NCBI GenBank assembly: GCA_012861695.1
Contig: JAAOOA010000527.1
Span: forward strand, 244,042-308,041
DNA: 64,000 nt
Direction: 5' to 3'
DNA from: Trematomus loennbergii
Taxonomy: Eukaryota; Chordata; Actinopteri; Perciformes; Nototheniidae
How positions within the stretch are numbered: position 1 is the stretch's first letter; each line of letters opens with the position of its first letter. Below, in pieces: positions 1-11,957 of the stretch. Made by a program: the position numbers and the translations under genes. The notes beneath the pieces were generated by a model that did not search any database, had not been told where the DNA came from, and saw only the letters and a list, made by a program, of their open reading frames with translations.

Positions 1-560
<560 letters not shown>

Positions 561-1556
561 GGCGTAATCGTTGAAAAAGACACAAGAGTGTTGGTAAGGG
601 AATACATTTGTCTATTTTGTATCCTGATGACCTGATGCCGTTACATGTAATACGTTACTCCCTCAGCCTGTTTTCACCCACCTGCAACCGATTCGCTAAT
701 AATCACAAATGTTCATTTCTTCGACCCCTTGACTCGACTATTTCTTGTTTAATAATCGTTACATCTCCTCAGGACCAAGTTCCTGTGTCCTGCCCTTCAC
801 CTGCTGATCACCCACTGCTCATTTAAGGTGGACTCACCTTTACAAGGGACCAGCTAGTCTTAGTGTCTTAATGCAAACGTTTTGTAAAGTGATGCTAGAC
901 CATCAACGTGCTGTTGGGTTGTGTGCTCTCTGCAGGACGGGGTCTGCACTCAAAGATTGTTTATGGTATGAGAGCTTCATTCTGTTTTTGTTGTCTAAAC
1001 AACGCCAACAGTGCGATACGTCTTCTTTCCAGCAGATGGCATACATGTTACATCATCCAGTTCAACTGTCATCCACATATTAGTGATTCAAAACAGCAAT
1101 GTGTGAGATATGGCTAGTAATTGACTATTTCAACAGAATGTGAAGAGGTTACAGTCTTGAGGCCATGTCCAATATGTTTATGTTTTGTTTGATTAAATCT
1201 ACTGAAATGAGAATTCAATGACTAAATTATTCTTAATTACTGTCATTACATCATGGGTTTGCATTGCAATATTAGAACGCATAAAACCCAACTTTATTTC
1301 TTCCAAGTTGCGGGTGTTCATTGTTTAGAAGTCCGCTGTGTTTCATCCAAGCGTCCACTTCGTGCTCCGATAATGCTGAAAGTATCTGTTGTATGCTTTA
1401 CCTGCTCCAGTAACAAAAGTGTAATTCACTGGACAGAGACAAGAGATAGTGGATGGATCCAGAGGAGAACCAGAAGATAGACCGTATAGAGCCTTCAGGT
1501 TCTGAAAATGATCAGGGATAGAGCTAGAAAAAAACTCCAAAAACCTGAATAGAGCT
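561..1556 (+). other. 3' flank/UTR of zinc-finger copy A
   Basis: No credible gene is seen. The stretch matches 27881-28887 almost base for base, and its first half matches the reverse complement of 38625-39050. It is therefore part of the duplicated unit and probably the 3' untranslated region plus flank. Similarity to copy B stops at about 1556, where a gypsy gag fragment begins. Confidence 0.7.
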
Positions 1557-2185
1557 GGCCAAATGCACCAAAATAGATCTCCACCTCTGATTCACGAAAC
1601 ACAGGGACCAAAGAAATATGCCTACTCACGTCGAAGGAGGCAGCAGGACCAGAAGATGTAACGGCAGAATCACCCACCCCAGCTGCCTGAAGCTCTAGTT
1701 GACGCATCCGGACAGCAGTGTCTGCCTCCAACTTCCTGATCTCCAGCTCCCTCCTGAGCTGAAAATCCCTATCACGCTCCTCCTTCTCCCACTGGAGACG
1801 AGCCATACGCACTTTTACCCTGGCATCTAATTTAGACCCCGTAGGTGAGGACCCTGCCGAAAACGAGTCAAACTGAGGTGTTGAAAAGTTTTGCCTGTTC
1901 CGTAGCACTCTGAACACCTGGAGTAACACCAACGCGGCCTCCACCATGAGATACTGCTGCTACAGCCCCGGCCACCGTTCCAGGAGATTCCACTAAAGTA
2001 GGCAGACTCAAACCCCCCTGTTCAACTAGTCCCGTTAGCAAAGTAGCCTTGAGTTCACTTTTAACAAGAGCAGAGGAGACAGAAACGTGATAATGGTCAG
2101 CAACTAACCGCAAATCAACCTTCCTACACCAGTATAGCTGACCCACAGTAGGACTGGCCACAAACTGCTCCAAAACAAAAGCCAT
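1557..2185 (-). pseudogene. gypsy gag, N-terminal part
   Basis: The start is an ATG at 2185-2183 on the minus strand. Two overlapping frames together give a matrix-like N-terminus, an Arg/Glu/Leu-rich coiled coil (near 1740-1810), and the beginning of a capsid with the fish gypsy signature FDVSRHISLVPVFRE followed by a Tyr-Phe-Gly motif. A frameshift lies between about 1868 and 1947. The capsid, nucleocapsid and pol are missing beyond 1557. In an intact element gag would form the cytoplasmic particle that packages element RNA. Confidence 0.75.
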
Positions 2186-2559
2186 CCTTATCAACGGCTA
2201 CTTACAATTGTTTTTGTTTTTGTTTTTTTTAACAAACTTCCCCAGATCCTGCCTACCAAACTTACCTAACTATCTTCTGGAGCGTGCCGGGCTCGAGGCG
2301 ACTTTAAAGGCAAACATCAGCGGCCGAAACCCTGAAACGCCTGCCCCCAACAGGGAATAAATCCCCACCCAGGATTACCCCGAAAATAAAAAAGGCAAAA
2401 TAAAAAATGAGTGCCTGAAGGAAAGACTGATTCAGCCCAGCTAGACACTCCCCTATCTAAACTGAGGAAGCTGTTAAACAGCAAGATACTTCACAGCCAA
2501 TGCTACCAAACACAATATCAACGCTAAACCACAAACAGATACTCACTCTTTGTCTCAAA

Positions 2560-2576
2560 GATCGGACGAGCCCCCA
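2560..2576 (-). promoter_or_regulatory. tRNA-Pro-type primer-binding site
   Basis: Two bases inside the LTR the element strand reads TGGGGGCTCGTCCGATC. Its first 14 bases equal the classic tRNA-Pro primer site known from gammaretroviruses. This site would prime minus-strand DNA synthesis. Confidence 0.8.
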
Positions 2577-2578
2577 TT

Positions 2579-2915
2579 TGTTACGTTCCCTCCAAAATCT
2601 AGGGGTACGAAGGGGAGTAACAAAACACAGAACGACCAGCACGAGAAAAAAGAGAGGAAACTGATCTCTGAAGTCACCAACATGAGATTTAATCCACCAA
2701 TGATAGACAAACAGGTCCCACACAAAGACGAGGACGCCGTGCTGCACCCGTGCAGCCAGAGGAGAAAGAGAGAGGCAACTGCAGCCTTCCTCAGGTCCTT
2801 TAAGGAGGCCCTGATTGGGAATTTGGAGCACCTGGGACAATCAGGCTGCACCTGGGGAATCAGAGGGAGAGAGAGAAAGACACACACACACCCACACACA
2901 CTACGGCACGTAACA
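2579..2915 (-). repeat. LTR, 337 bp
   Basis: The LTR has inverted ends TGTTACG and CGTAACA. It lies directly upstream (element sense) of a primer-binding site. It contains a CA-rich run near 2880-2900. Its 337-bp length equals the LTR at 60625, though the sequences differ. Confidence 0.75.
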
Positions 2916-3796
2916 GTTCCATTAAGAATGCATTGAGGATTATATTTCATAATTTTGCCACCTGTTCAAAAACGATGGCTCCTATCAAAAAGTTTCCAGA
3001 CCGTGAGCATCAGGGAACCCCAATGTGTTGTTTTTTTTGGTTTTGTGTGTAAAATGTGGAGATGGGAGCAGTTTGTCTAAAGTGTACTTCTCTCTGTTCT
3101 GAAGAAAGTTCCGGAAAGATTTAACATGGGAATCAATTGGGAGCTAGGTGGACTTTTTGTCTCTTCATGCCCTCAAGAGGCATTTTGTTTAATATTTTTT
3201 CTTAATTTCTTTTAATTTTCCAACCTAAGAGGTTTTCCTACGGTTTTCATGAAAAAATATGTCTGGGGAGTGTAGGGTTTGGGATTTATGGCAAGTTTAA
3301 AACATTTTTTTGGGAGAATTTGAAGCACTGCTCCATCCACACTAATGTTAAAATCTGAAAAAGGCCTCTCCACCAAGCTCCAAACTAAGTTAAATATCTC
3401 AAAAAGTGTAAAAGATATCAAAAATCTGAATAAGAATGTAATAGCTGAAGGTGTTGTGATCATTTGAAAGTTGGAATGAAGTGTCTAGCTAAAAGTATGT
3501 GGAAGAAGTAGCATTTGGCGCAAGGTGTAGGAAAAGAGGATTTGAAGGAATCTCCCATTGACTTCCATGTTAAAAAAAGAGTTTAAAAAGCTGAATATTT
3601 CAAAAAGTATAACATATTTTTAAAAAGTTGAAGGTTTCCCATCGATTCCTGAAAAGGCTGAATAGTTTAATATTTGAATGGTTTCTGTAGCTGAAAATAA
3701 GCTGAAGTTATGGAGAGCCAAAGTATTGGTGAAATAATAAGGGGAAGAATAAAGAATCAAAGTGCTATAGTGGAATGCTGTGGCACAGCATTCACA
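2916..3796. other. Copy A-specific filler with MITE-like end
   Basis: No gene is seen. The stretch is AT-rich and absent from the matching place in copy B. It ends in a short palindrome around 3771-3797 (GTGGAATGCTGTGGCACAGC, then its complement), which suggests the end of a small DNA transposon. Confidence 0.45.
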
Positions 3797-4800
3797 CTAA
3801 TTATATTATATACAGTATATATATATATAATATTGACATTAAATGTGCTTTATTTTGTAAGGTGTTTCTTTGGTTTTGAATGGTAAGCTTTAAAAAACAC
3901 ATCATTACACATATACTGGGCTGTGATGAGGATGGATTATGATTACATGCTTTATTAAGCAGCAGTTAAAAGTGCTACACAAAAACTGGACAGAATACAA
4001 TGGAGAACAATGAGATTACTGTGGGTTCCCTTACCCATACAACTGTACTATTTGGTATGCCAGAAACAGATTAAGTCATTAAGCAAAACCTACAAGTCTG
4101 CCCTACTGCATATTGCAGTATGGAAGCCAGCATATGTATATGGCTATTCTGACCCACAATACTTTATCGAGCAAGAGGGCAAAGGTAAAGATGCAATGTT
4201 GTGATGAAGTAGTGCAGTGGTGCCCTCTGGACCTGATAGTGCAGCAACACAAATTGCATAATGCATAATACCAATTGAGATTTAATAAAAAATCTTACAT
4301 TGAAATAAATAGTTAAGTTCTTTATAACTACGCATAAAGATACAAAAGAGAAAAAAATTGCATAATTTAAAACAATAATAAACAAGCTATTGTCAGAGTC
4401 AGTTATAAAGAATATAAAAGGAGGGCTTACTATTTCCTGCAGTTGATACAATGAATGATATTTACCAATAAACAATGACAATATTACTCATGTCAGACAA
4501 AGATATGTTTGAAAATGACTTAAATATATATATATATTATCGTAATTCAAATATGAACGTCAAAAGTCGGAATATGCCAATCTTTTTTTCTTATTATCTT
4601 ATTTGCTAAACGTTCTTGTATAGTAATCATGTGTTGTATTATTCTACTACGTCTATTTATTAATGTTCAGCAATAACCACGTTTTCCCAGTACATCCATG
4701 GGACTGACGTTCTTGGGTGGGGTGATTCCGCTTTTGAACAGGAATTTTGTTAGCCAGTGTTCTTGTTTTCCATGTGCTCAATAAAGTTTCTTTAAAAAAA
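3797..4800. repeat. Duplicated tubulin upstream region, copy A
   Basis: This matches 30563-31470 closely, with a small copy-A-only AT-rich insert near 4450-4545. No supported gene is seen. An AATAAA is present near 4780. It forms the far upstream region of the tubulin promoter. Confidence 0.65.
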
Positions 4801-4815
4801 TTCTAAAGAATTCAA

Positions 4816-4893
4816 CCAATCAGAAGTGGACCCACTTGTCTTTTCATCCAATCAGATTCCGCAGCAATTGCGCCGCGTAAGATAGTATAAATA
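4816..4893 (+). promoter_or_regulatory. Alpha-tubulin promoter (two CCAAT boxes and TATA)
   Basis: CCAAT occurs at 4816-4820 and 4848-4852, both within CCAATCAG contexts. A TATA box (TATAAATA) lies at 4886-4893, about 124 bp before the start codon and about 30 bp upstream of a likely start site near 4920. Copy B has lost the TATA box and neighbouring bases, so only copy A keeps a complete core promoter. Confidence 0.75.
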
Positions 4894-5016
4894 GCCCCGC
4901 CTAGAAAAATACACCTGTTACTTCTTACCCTGGACTCATACAGGCCCTGCTGTGAGAGATAACTTTGCCTTTTCCTCTTCTTTATCGAAACCCTCTGTCT
5001 TCACATCTTCAGAAAA

Positions 5017-6624
5017 ATGGTGAGTACGATAGTACAGCTTTTCTCCACTTAGAGGATGTGTATTTAACCAAATGCAGCGCTCTGAACGTCTGTCATCATG
5101 CGAAAACGTAACCAGCTTAACGTTTTTTAACCGCTTACTCTTTAAAGAAGACGCATCATTTTTATAGTGAAACAAAAATGTTGCGGTGTAAGCTGGTAAA
5201 TCAAGCTTCGTCATTAATAAGTCGTTTTAACTGTGGTGTTGGTAAATTAAGTGTAACTCGACGGCACAGTCAAGATGTTGAAGTGAAGCATTTACAATCG
5301 GCCGAATTGTTGGAAATACATATACTTCCTGTCTCATTAGTGGCCAGGTTTAATGGTTTCATATTTAAAACATGATATTAACACAGATAAAACATTTTTT
5401 CCGAATTTCAGTGAACCAGGGCGTTTTTCCAACGTACTGTCTGAAATGATTACTCGCTGCCGACATTTAAATAAAATGAACGCTCTGTCTCCCCAAATCT
5501 CGCGAGAGTTCTTTTTCCTGCGACGGATTTGTGTCGACCTCGGTTTAGTGTCTTTACATTACATTGCATTTAGCTGACGCTTTTATCCAAAGCGACTTAC
5601 AATAAGTGCATTCGACCAAGAAGATACAAACTTGAAGAAAACAGAATCCTATAAGTACATCAGGTTTCATAGAGCCAACACATTTCAAGTGCTACTCAAC
5701 TGGCTTTAGATAAGCCAGTCCTTTGTTAGTAAGTGCTTTGTTAGTAATGTTATTGCTCAAAGTGGAGTCGAAAGAGATGAGTTTTCAGTCTGCGCCGGAA
5801 GATGTGTAAGCTTTCTGCTGTCCTGATGTCAATGGGGAGCTCATTCCACCATTTTGGAGCCAGGATAGCAAACCGACGTGTTTTCTCTAATGTCTTCACA
5901 TTAGAGAGATGAGAGACATGGTTCCAATTTTTACTTTATTTAGGTCGAATTAGATGATTATTATGTGTGTTTACTTCTGGCCTGCCACGCCACTAGTCTC
6001 CTAAAGGGTGTGGCAGTGGCGCAATCCGTGTGAGACAGTTGCAGAAAATGTAAATGCGTAGTCTCCTCTCTTAACACTGGCCCACATTCACGTCCAATCG
6101 TGCCACCTGTCTGCCAACAACTGCGTCATTGTGCTTTCGGTATTTGACGTATAAACAGTATTTAGCCTCTTTTTGTTTTTAATTATAACTGTCTTTCTGT
6201 TCAGATGACAAATGTGTGCGTCAGGTGACTTAAATCATGATATGATGTTTGGTTCTTATTAAAATAGTAATAGAGCAGTCCTCCCACATGTGATGATATG
6301 CCACTAGAATGTATGTTACACACATGTTTTTGCACAAGAATCAGCCACTAGGCTTCCTTTTATGATAGTTTCTTAACAACCTTTTTTCCCTTTTACAGCG
6401 CGAGTGCCTCTCAATCCACGTTGGTCAGGCTGGTGTGCAGATTGGCAATGCCTGCTGGGAGCTTTACTGCCTGGAACATGGGATCCAGCCGGACGGCAGG
6501 AAGCCTGGTGACCAGAACATCTCAGGAGGAGTGGACGATTCCTACAACACCTTCTTCAGTGAGACTGGAGCTGGAAAGCACGTCCCCAGAGCAGTGTTTG
6601 TTGACCTGGAGCCCACTGTCATCG
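5017..6624 (+). pseudogene. tuba: Alpha-tubulin copy A, exons 1-2 only
   Basis: Exon 1 contributes only the start codon (5017-5019), followed by a GTGAGT donor, as is usual for alpha-tubulin genes. Exon 2 (6399-6624, 226 bp) follows a TTTTACAG acceptor. It encodes residues 2 to about 76, including [20 protein letters not shown] and the [16 protein letters not shown] motif that contacts nucleotide; the codon for Asp76 is split at the donor. Exon 3 is gone: after the intron's AG-ATGA at about 6720-6725 the sequence turns into unrelated repeat DNA. Alpha-tubulin would polymerise with beta-tubulin into microtubules, but this copy can make at most a short N-terminal stub. Confidence 0.9.
5545..5940 (+). 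repeat. Dispersed teleost repeat in tubulin intron 1
   Basis: The block opens with ACATTGCATTTAGCTGACGC and a TTTTATCCAAAGCGACTTAC motif, which I recognise as a very common fish interspersed repeat, probably a LINE 3' tail. It is shared with copy B (31870-32265), so it predates the duplication. Confidence 0.6.
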
Positions 6625-7139
6625 GTACATTCTCATTCATTATAAATGATAAAAGTATCATAAACCTTTTCCCCCCTCTGTCATTCAAAACCTTCAATAA
6701 TCTAATGCTCATTACCCCTAGATGATTTATGATTACCAGGTTGGGAACCACTGCTCTAAAACATCATGAGGATGTTGTTCAGTCTGAATGCTGGCCAGGA
6801 AAGCCATCATGGTGAAATGGGTCGGGGAGGACCCCCCCCCCCCCCCAATCTCCATGTGGAAGACATGAGGTATTGAATCTGGAGATAATGAAACTCTGTC
6901 TGGATGGAAGGTCGAATGTTTCCCTACAGAAGTGCTTTATTGAGCAGCAGAAAAGCACATGTTGCTGGCTTGAAGTCCGGGAAGAGAAGGGAAGAAGAGA
7001 AAAGAGGGCACACAGTAGGTATACAGTAGGTACAGTCAACATATGTGTCCGTGCGGAAACAATACCCCAACCCGTAGTTCCATGAGTGAATTATGTAACA
7101 TGAGTAAATTAGTGATCACTACACAGTCGACAATAACAG
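6625..7139. other. Disrupted tubulin intron and unassigned repeat DNA
   Basis: Intron 2 of copy A runs to about 6720, then similarity to copy B ends. What follows includes GGTTGGGAACCACTGCTCTA, resembling the end of a hAT-type repeat, and a poly-C run at about 6828-6846. No gene is seen. Confidence 0.5.
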
Positions 7140-7910
7140 TTAGAAGATTTAATCATTGAACTTAACCATTGCTTACTGGGACTTCAGAGGAGGGGAATAG
7201 ATGTGCAGTTATGCTGGGTGCCTGCACATGAGGGGGTTCAAGGGAATGAGCATGCTGATAAGTTAGCAAAAGAGGCGTTACAGAAGGAAATAGAAATACC
7301 AGTTTCACTTGGAAAAGGAGAAGGAAAAGCAATAACAAAGATCTAAACAGAAAGGAACAGACGGGAGGAGATCACCATCACTAGACTCAGACTGGATCAT
7401 ACAGGATTAAACAACACAATGTTTTTAAAGGGAAAAAGCGAAGTTGAAGAATGCAGGGGGTATGGAGTGAAAGAAAATGTGGAACACATCATATAACACT
7501 GCAACATGTAGAAAACAGAGAGGGAACAACTAAGAGACAGGGTCAGAGAGGCAGGAAGGGAGTGGAGCCTGATGGGGACACTGGGAACAGAAGGTGAGGG
7601 GGTAAGAGCTACCAGGAAGGGAGTGGAGCCTGATGGGGACACTGAGAACAGAAGGTGAGGGGGTAAGAGCTACCAGGAAGGGAGTGGAGCCTGATGGGGA
7701 CACTGGGAACAGAAGGTGAGGGACTAAGAGCTACCAGGAAGGCCATTCTTAAGTATTTGAGTGAAACAGGATTGATTGGAAGAATTTAAAACAACGTAAA
7801 TACAGTGGTATAATTCCACAAATGGTGATAGGATGATATGGTGATACACACTCTTGTACAGTAGGTGGCGGTATGCACCTTAAAGTTGTTTGCAATCCGC
7901 CAAAAACCGA
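7140..7910 (+). mobile_element. 3' fragment of an I/Nimb-like LINE (older copy)
   Basis: The fragment starts in a decayed RNase H domain (WVPAHEGVQGNEHADKLAKE at about 7218-7277). It continues through a cysteine/histidine-rich C-terminus, a tandem-repeat 3' UTR and the conserved 3' end GTAGGTGGCGGTATGCACC, and finishes in a GAA tail. It was the landing site of the LINE at 7992. The same fragment is present inverted at 60025-60620. Confidence 0.75.
7553..7735 (+). repeat. Three 61-bp tandem repeats
   Basis: Three units begin with AGGAAGGGAGTGGAGCCTGA at 7553, 7614 and 7675. They lie in the LINE 3' UTR. The inverted copy near 60290-60385 has two units, so the array has changed length. Confidence 0.85.
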
Positions 7911-7991
7911 GAGAAGAAGAAGAAGAAGAAGAAGAAGAAGAAGAAGAAGAAGAAGAAGAAGAAGAAGAAGAAGAAGAAGAAGAAGAAGAAG
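7911..7991 (+). repeat. (GAA)n microsatellite
   Basis: An almost pure run of about 26 GAA triplets derived from the LINE tail. In one frame it creates a poly-Glu run that artificially extends the next LINE's reading frame upstream. Confidence 0.95.
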
Positions 7992-7999
7992 AGAAGAAC

Positions 8000-9640
8000 A
8001 AGAACTTGGATTCGGCAGACAAGTGCAAAGCAACTAAGCCCAGGTGTCCAACATGTGCGGGGGAACATGAATATGGTAGTTGTGCTGCAGGTGCTAAGGT
8101 GAAATGTTGTAACTGTGGTGGGGAACATAGTGCTGCGTATCAGGGCTGCGAAGTGCAGAAAAAGGCCAAGGAGGTGCAGAGATACAAAGTGCAAAATAAA
8201 GTCTCATATTCTGAAGCAACAGAAAAGGTATCACTAAACATAGCTAGGAAATCCCAAGGAGCAGCAAGTATATTCTCTTCAAAAGATTTTCCCAAACTCC
8301 CACAGGCAAAGGAAAGCTCCACAAAGTGTTCACATAAGTGTGTGATAGGAGAGGATGCATTGATTGTTAATAAGTACAAATTTGTGGCCTTTATTGGAAA
8401 AGTGGTGAATGTTGCTTTGCAACAAACAAAAAAGAGGTCAAGACTGAAAACAATAGTGGAAGCAGCAGGTGAATTTTTGGGGATAAAGGATATAACGGTT
8501 GAAATGATACATGATATGCTAGCCCCCAATAATGATGATTCACAGATTAGTGATAGATTGATGGTTTTTCTCATTCTGCAGTGGAATGCTAGAAGCCTTA
8601 TTGCAAATGGACAAGAATTCAAGACCTATATATATCAGTTAAAAGAAAAACCAGACGTTATTTGTATTCAAGAAACATGGCTGAAGACTCATTTGGACTT
8701 CATTATTGGGGGATATAGTGCTATAAGACAAGATAGAAATGATGGTCAGGGAGGGGGATGTGCAATCTTTATCAGAGAAGTCATGTCTTATAGTAGGCTA
8801 ACATTTAAGAACAGTCATGATTTAGAAATAGTGGGTGTAGAAGTTTGGATTAATAAAAGGAATATTAGTGTCCTGAATTTTTATAATCCATGTAATAAAC
8901 TCAAAATAGAGGAATTAGACAGTCTTTGTCAAGGAAATGAAATAATATGGTGTGGTGATTTTAATGCACATAATACAATGTGGGGAGGGAGATCAACAGA
9001 TTACAACGGACAGGTGGTGGAGGACTTAATGGAGGCAAAGGAATTAGTTTGTTTAAATAATGGGCAAGGTACAAGACTCAATTTTAGAGATGGAACAGAG
9101 TCTGCGATCGATCTAACTCTGGTAACAAGTGAATTAGCTTCTGGTAGCAGTTGGGAAGTATTGGCAAATAACAGTATTGGGAGTGATCATCTTCCGATTA
9201 TAATCAAGTTTGATATAAGTAATGTGGTTGAGCTAGACGGTATCATGAGATGGACTTTTTCTAAAGCAAATTGGGAGATGTTTGCTAAATTGTGTGATAA
9301 TGAATTTGATCAGATTGATATGGCAGGAAGTATTGATGATATAAATGAGCAATTTACTTCAAATATAATTAAAAGCGCTAATCAATCTATTGGGAATAAA
9401 ACTGGTAAACTTAGTAAATGTGTTAAGATGGTACCGTGGTGGAACAAAGAATGTAATGATGCAATCCGAAACAAAATCAGGCTGTTTGGAAAGCTAAGAA
9501 AGACACATTCATTACACAATTTATTAGAATATAAGAAGGCACAGGCTCAGGTAAGGAAATTGTTAAAAGAGCAAAAAGGGAGTGTTGGAGAGGATTCTGT
9601 TCAAGTATTGGGAGAACTACGCCATTAGATAAAGTATGGG
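8000..9640 (+). pseudogene. LINE gag-like CCHC region fused to APE endonuclease
   Basis: The first part shows two cysteine/histidine knuckles (CPTC-x3-H-x4-C near 8045 and a second near 8106) that would bind element RNA. From about 8579 it is an APE-type endonuclease that nicks target DNA: QETW near 8670, the GDFNAHN metal/catalytic motif near 8958, and SDHLP near 9182. Both parts lie in one frame, suggesting loss of the normal ORF1/ORF2 boundary. The frame ends at 9628 and coding similarity continues in another frame. The upstream poly-Glu extension is microsatellite, not protein. Confidence 0.8.
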
Positions 9641-11250
9641 GAATGATTAAGAAGATGAGGGGAATTAGACAGCAGAGTAACCTGCCAGTGTTAGAGACTG
9701 GAGGGAATTTGGTCCTATGGAGAAGGCAGAAATTCTAGCTAAAATTTTGTCAAAGTTCATTCTTCGGAAAATTTGACAGAAGAAGGTAAGATCAGGAGGC
9801 AGGAAGTGTTAGATGAGCATCCTAATGTATATGAAGAAAGACATTCGTCGCAGAGTGTTGTAAATGTACCTTTTTCTATTCAAGAGTTGAGAAGAGCATT
9901 AAGTAAGTGTAAAATGACTGCTCCTGGGAAAGATAATGTATGTTATATAATGTTGACCAAATTAAGTGATTTTGCATTAGGAAAGCTGTTGGAGATGTAT
10001 AATAAGATTTGGGAGAAAGGGAAGCTGCCAATAATATGGAAAGAGTCTGTCATTATTCCTATTAGAAAACCTGGGAAAGATCCAACTAGTCCAGGCAGTT
10101 ATAGACCTATAGCTCTGACATCGCACTTGTGTAAAGTTATGGAAAGAATGATAACAGAAAGGCTGACATACTACGTTGAGAAAAATGAACTAATGACTCC
10201 TTATCAGAGTGGGTTTAGAAGAGGGCGGAGTACTTTAGATCCACTGCTGTGCCTGGAATCTGAAGTTAGGAAAGCCCAAGCGAATAAGGAGTGTGTTGTA
10301 GCTGTATTCTTTGATGTGGAAAAAGCTTACGATATGATGTGGAAGGAAGGATTATTAATAAACTGGACATTATGGGTCTGGGAGGTAATGTATATAATTG
10401 GATTATGGATTTTTTGTTTGGCCGTGCCATCAGAGTCCGAGTTGGCAATTCTTATTCTCGAAGGCATGAAGTTGAAAATGGAACCCCACAGGGGAGTGTA
10501 ATTAGTCCTCTTTTGTTTTCTATCATGATAAATGATATATATACACAAGTAGGATCTGATATCGGTAAGTCACTTTTTGCAGATGATGGAGCTATTTGGA
10601 AAAGGGGCAGAAATGTAAATTATATTGTAGGTAAGATTCAGGAAGCCATTACGGAAATTGAAAGCTGGTCTCTGACACGGGGGTTTAGATTGTCGGTGGA
10701 AAAAACTGAAACTTTATTTTTTACGAGGAAAAGGATAGGTGAGGAGGTTAGGTAAAACTTTATGGACAAGAACTAAAGAAAGTGAAGACATTTACATTTC
10801 TGGGAATATGGTTGGACGAGAGAGTCACATGGAGTACTCACATTGATAAAGTAGTAGATAAATGTAAAAGGGTTTTAAATGTTATGAGGTGCTTGGCAGG
10901 CACTAAGTGGGGGGCTGATAAAGCTGCTTTGAGGAACGTATACACAGCCTTAATTAGATCAGCCATAGAATACGGACTAATAGTGTATGGTTCAGCTGCA
11001 TACTCTTCTCTTCAAAATTAGATAGAGTCCAGGCACAAGCACTAAGGATATGCTGTGGGGCAGTCAGATCTACACCAGTGTCGGCACTTCAGGTAGAGGT
11101 CGGAGAAATACCAATTTTTTGAGGAGAAAACAGTTAATTGTTAATTACTGGGCAAATCTACAGGGCCATAAAGATACTCACCCTACTAAACAAACTGTAA
11201 AAACAAGTTGGGAAAGTAACAAAATAAAAAAGAAAGTTTTTGTGTTTGTG
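9641..11250 (+). pseudogene. LINE reverse transcriptase domain, frameshifted
   Basis: Fingers and palm motifs are spread over three frames: SYRPIALTSHLCKVMER near 10100, FFDVEKAYD near 10308 (first catalytic Asp), GTPQGSVISPLL near 10483 and the FADD box near 10577. A thumb-like region follows (THIDKVVDKCKRVL near 10838). The frame switches at about 10340-10500 and 10750-10780 mark indels. The enzyme would copy element RNA at the nicked target; it is dead here. Confidence 0.85.
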
Positions 11251-11957
11251 TTTCTGAGTTATGTAAGGAATTCAAAGTTAAAGAATGGAATATTAGTCCG
11301 ACGGTGTTGTTATCAGCTGTTCCACCATGGTTGCTACCTCAACCTATAGTAGATTTATCTTTATTGAAAGGTTACATTCAATGAAAAACAAAATTAATGT
11401 ACAGGCTTATGTGAATACTGTTCTACATGAACAATATGGGCAGTTTATACAAATATTTACTGATGGATCCAAAAATCCAGAAAATGGTCAAACTAGTTGT
11501 GCATTTGATGTTCCTGAATTAAAAGTAAAAGTGGGAAAGCGGACGAGTGATCACATCGCAGTATATACAGTAGAGATGATGGCTATCTCACTAGCACTTC
11601 AGTGGGTAGAGGAAATACAGCCAATGCGAGTGGTCATTTGCTCTGACTCCAGTGCAGCTCTGGAGAGTATAAACAACTTCTCTTCAGAATGTCGACAGGA
11701 TATTTTACATGAAATTTTACACATCATGTTTAGGTTAGTTCATCTGGGAATTGTTGTTCAATTTGTGTGGGTTCCAGCGCATGTGGGTATTAGAGGGAAT
11801 GAGGTAGTGGATCAACTGGCAAAATGTGGTTTGAAAGCAAACCAGATTGATATTATGGTACCCATCAGTAGAGCAGAAGTCAAATCTGTTACAAAAGTTG
11901 TTATCAAGCAACAATGGCAAAAACTATGGGACAGTAACACCAAAGGAAGACATTTAT

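Larger units (their letters stand above)
1557..2915 (-). mobile_element. Ty3/gypsy fragment: LTR, leader and partial gag
   Basis: The minus-strand order is LTR (2915-2579), primer-binding site, leader, then gag from 2185, cut off at 1557 inside the capsid. No pol or second LTR remains. Copy B lacks this insertion at the matching point, so it arrived after, or was lost from one copy after, the duplication. The gag resembles that of the element at 60625, and both use a tRNA-Pro-like primer site. Confidence 0.8.

Noticed and set aside
1253..1480. 75-residue frame identical in copies A and B (28589-28816)
   Set aside because: The identity is explained by the recent duplication of non-coding 3' flank; there are no recognisable domains.
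7865..8000. Protein start with about 35 consecutive Glu residues leading into the LINE frame
   Set aside because: The Glu run is the (GAA)n tail of the older LINE. The frame is open by chance of the triplet repeat, and the other frames give equally open poly-Lys and poly-Arg runs.
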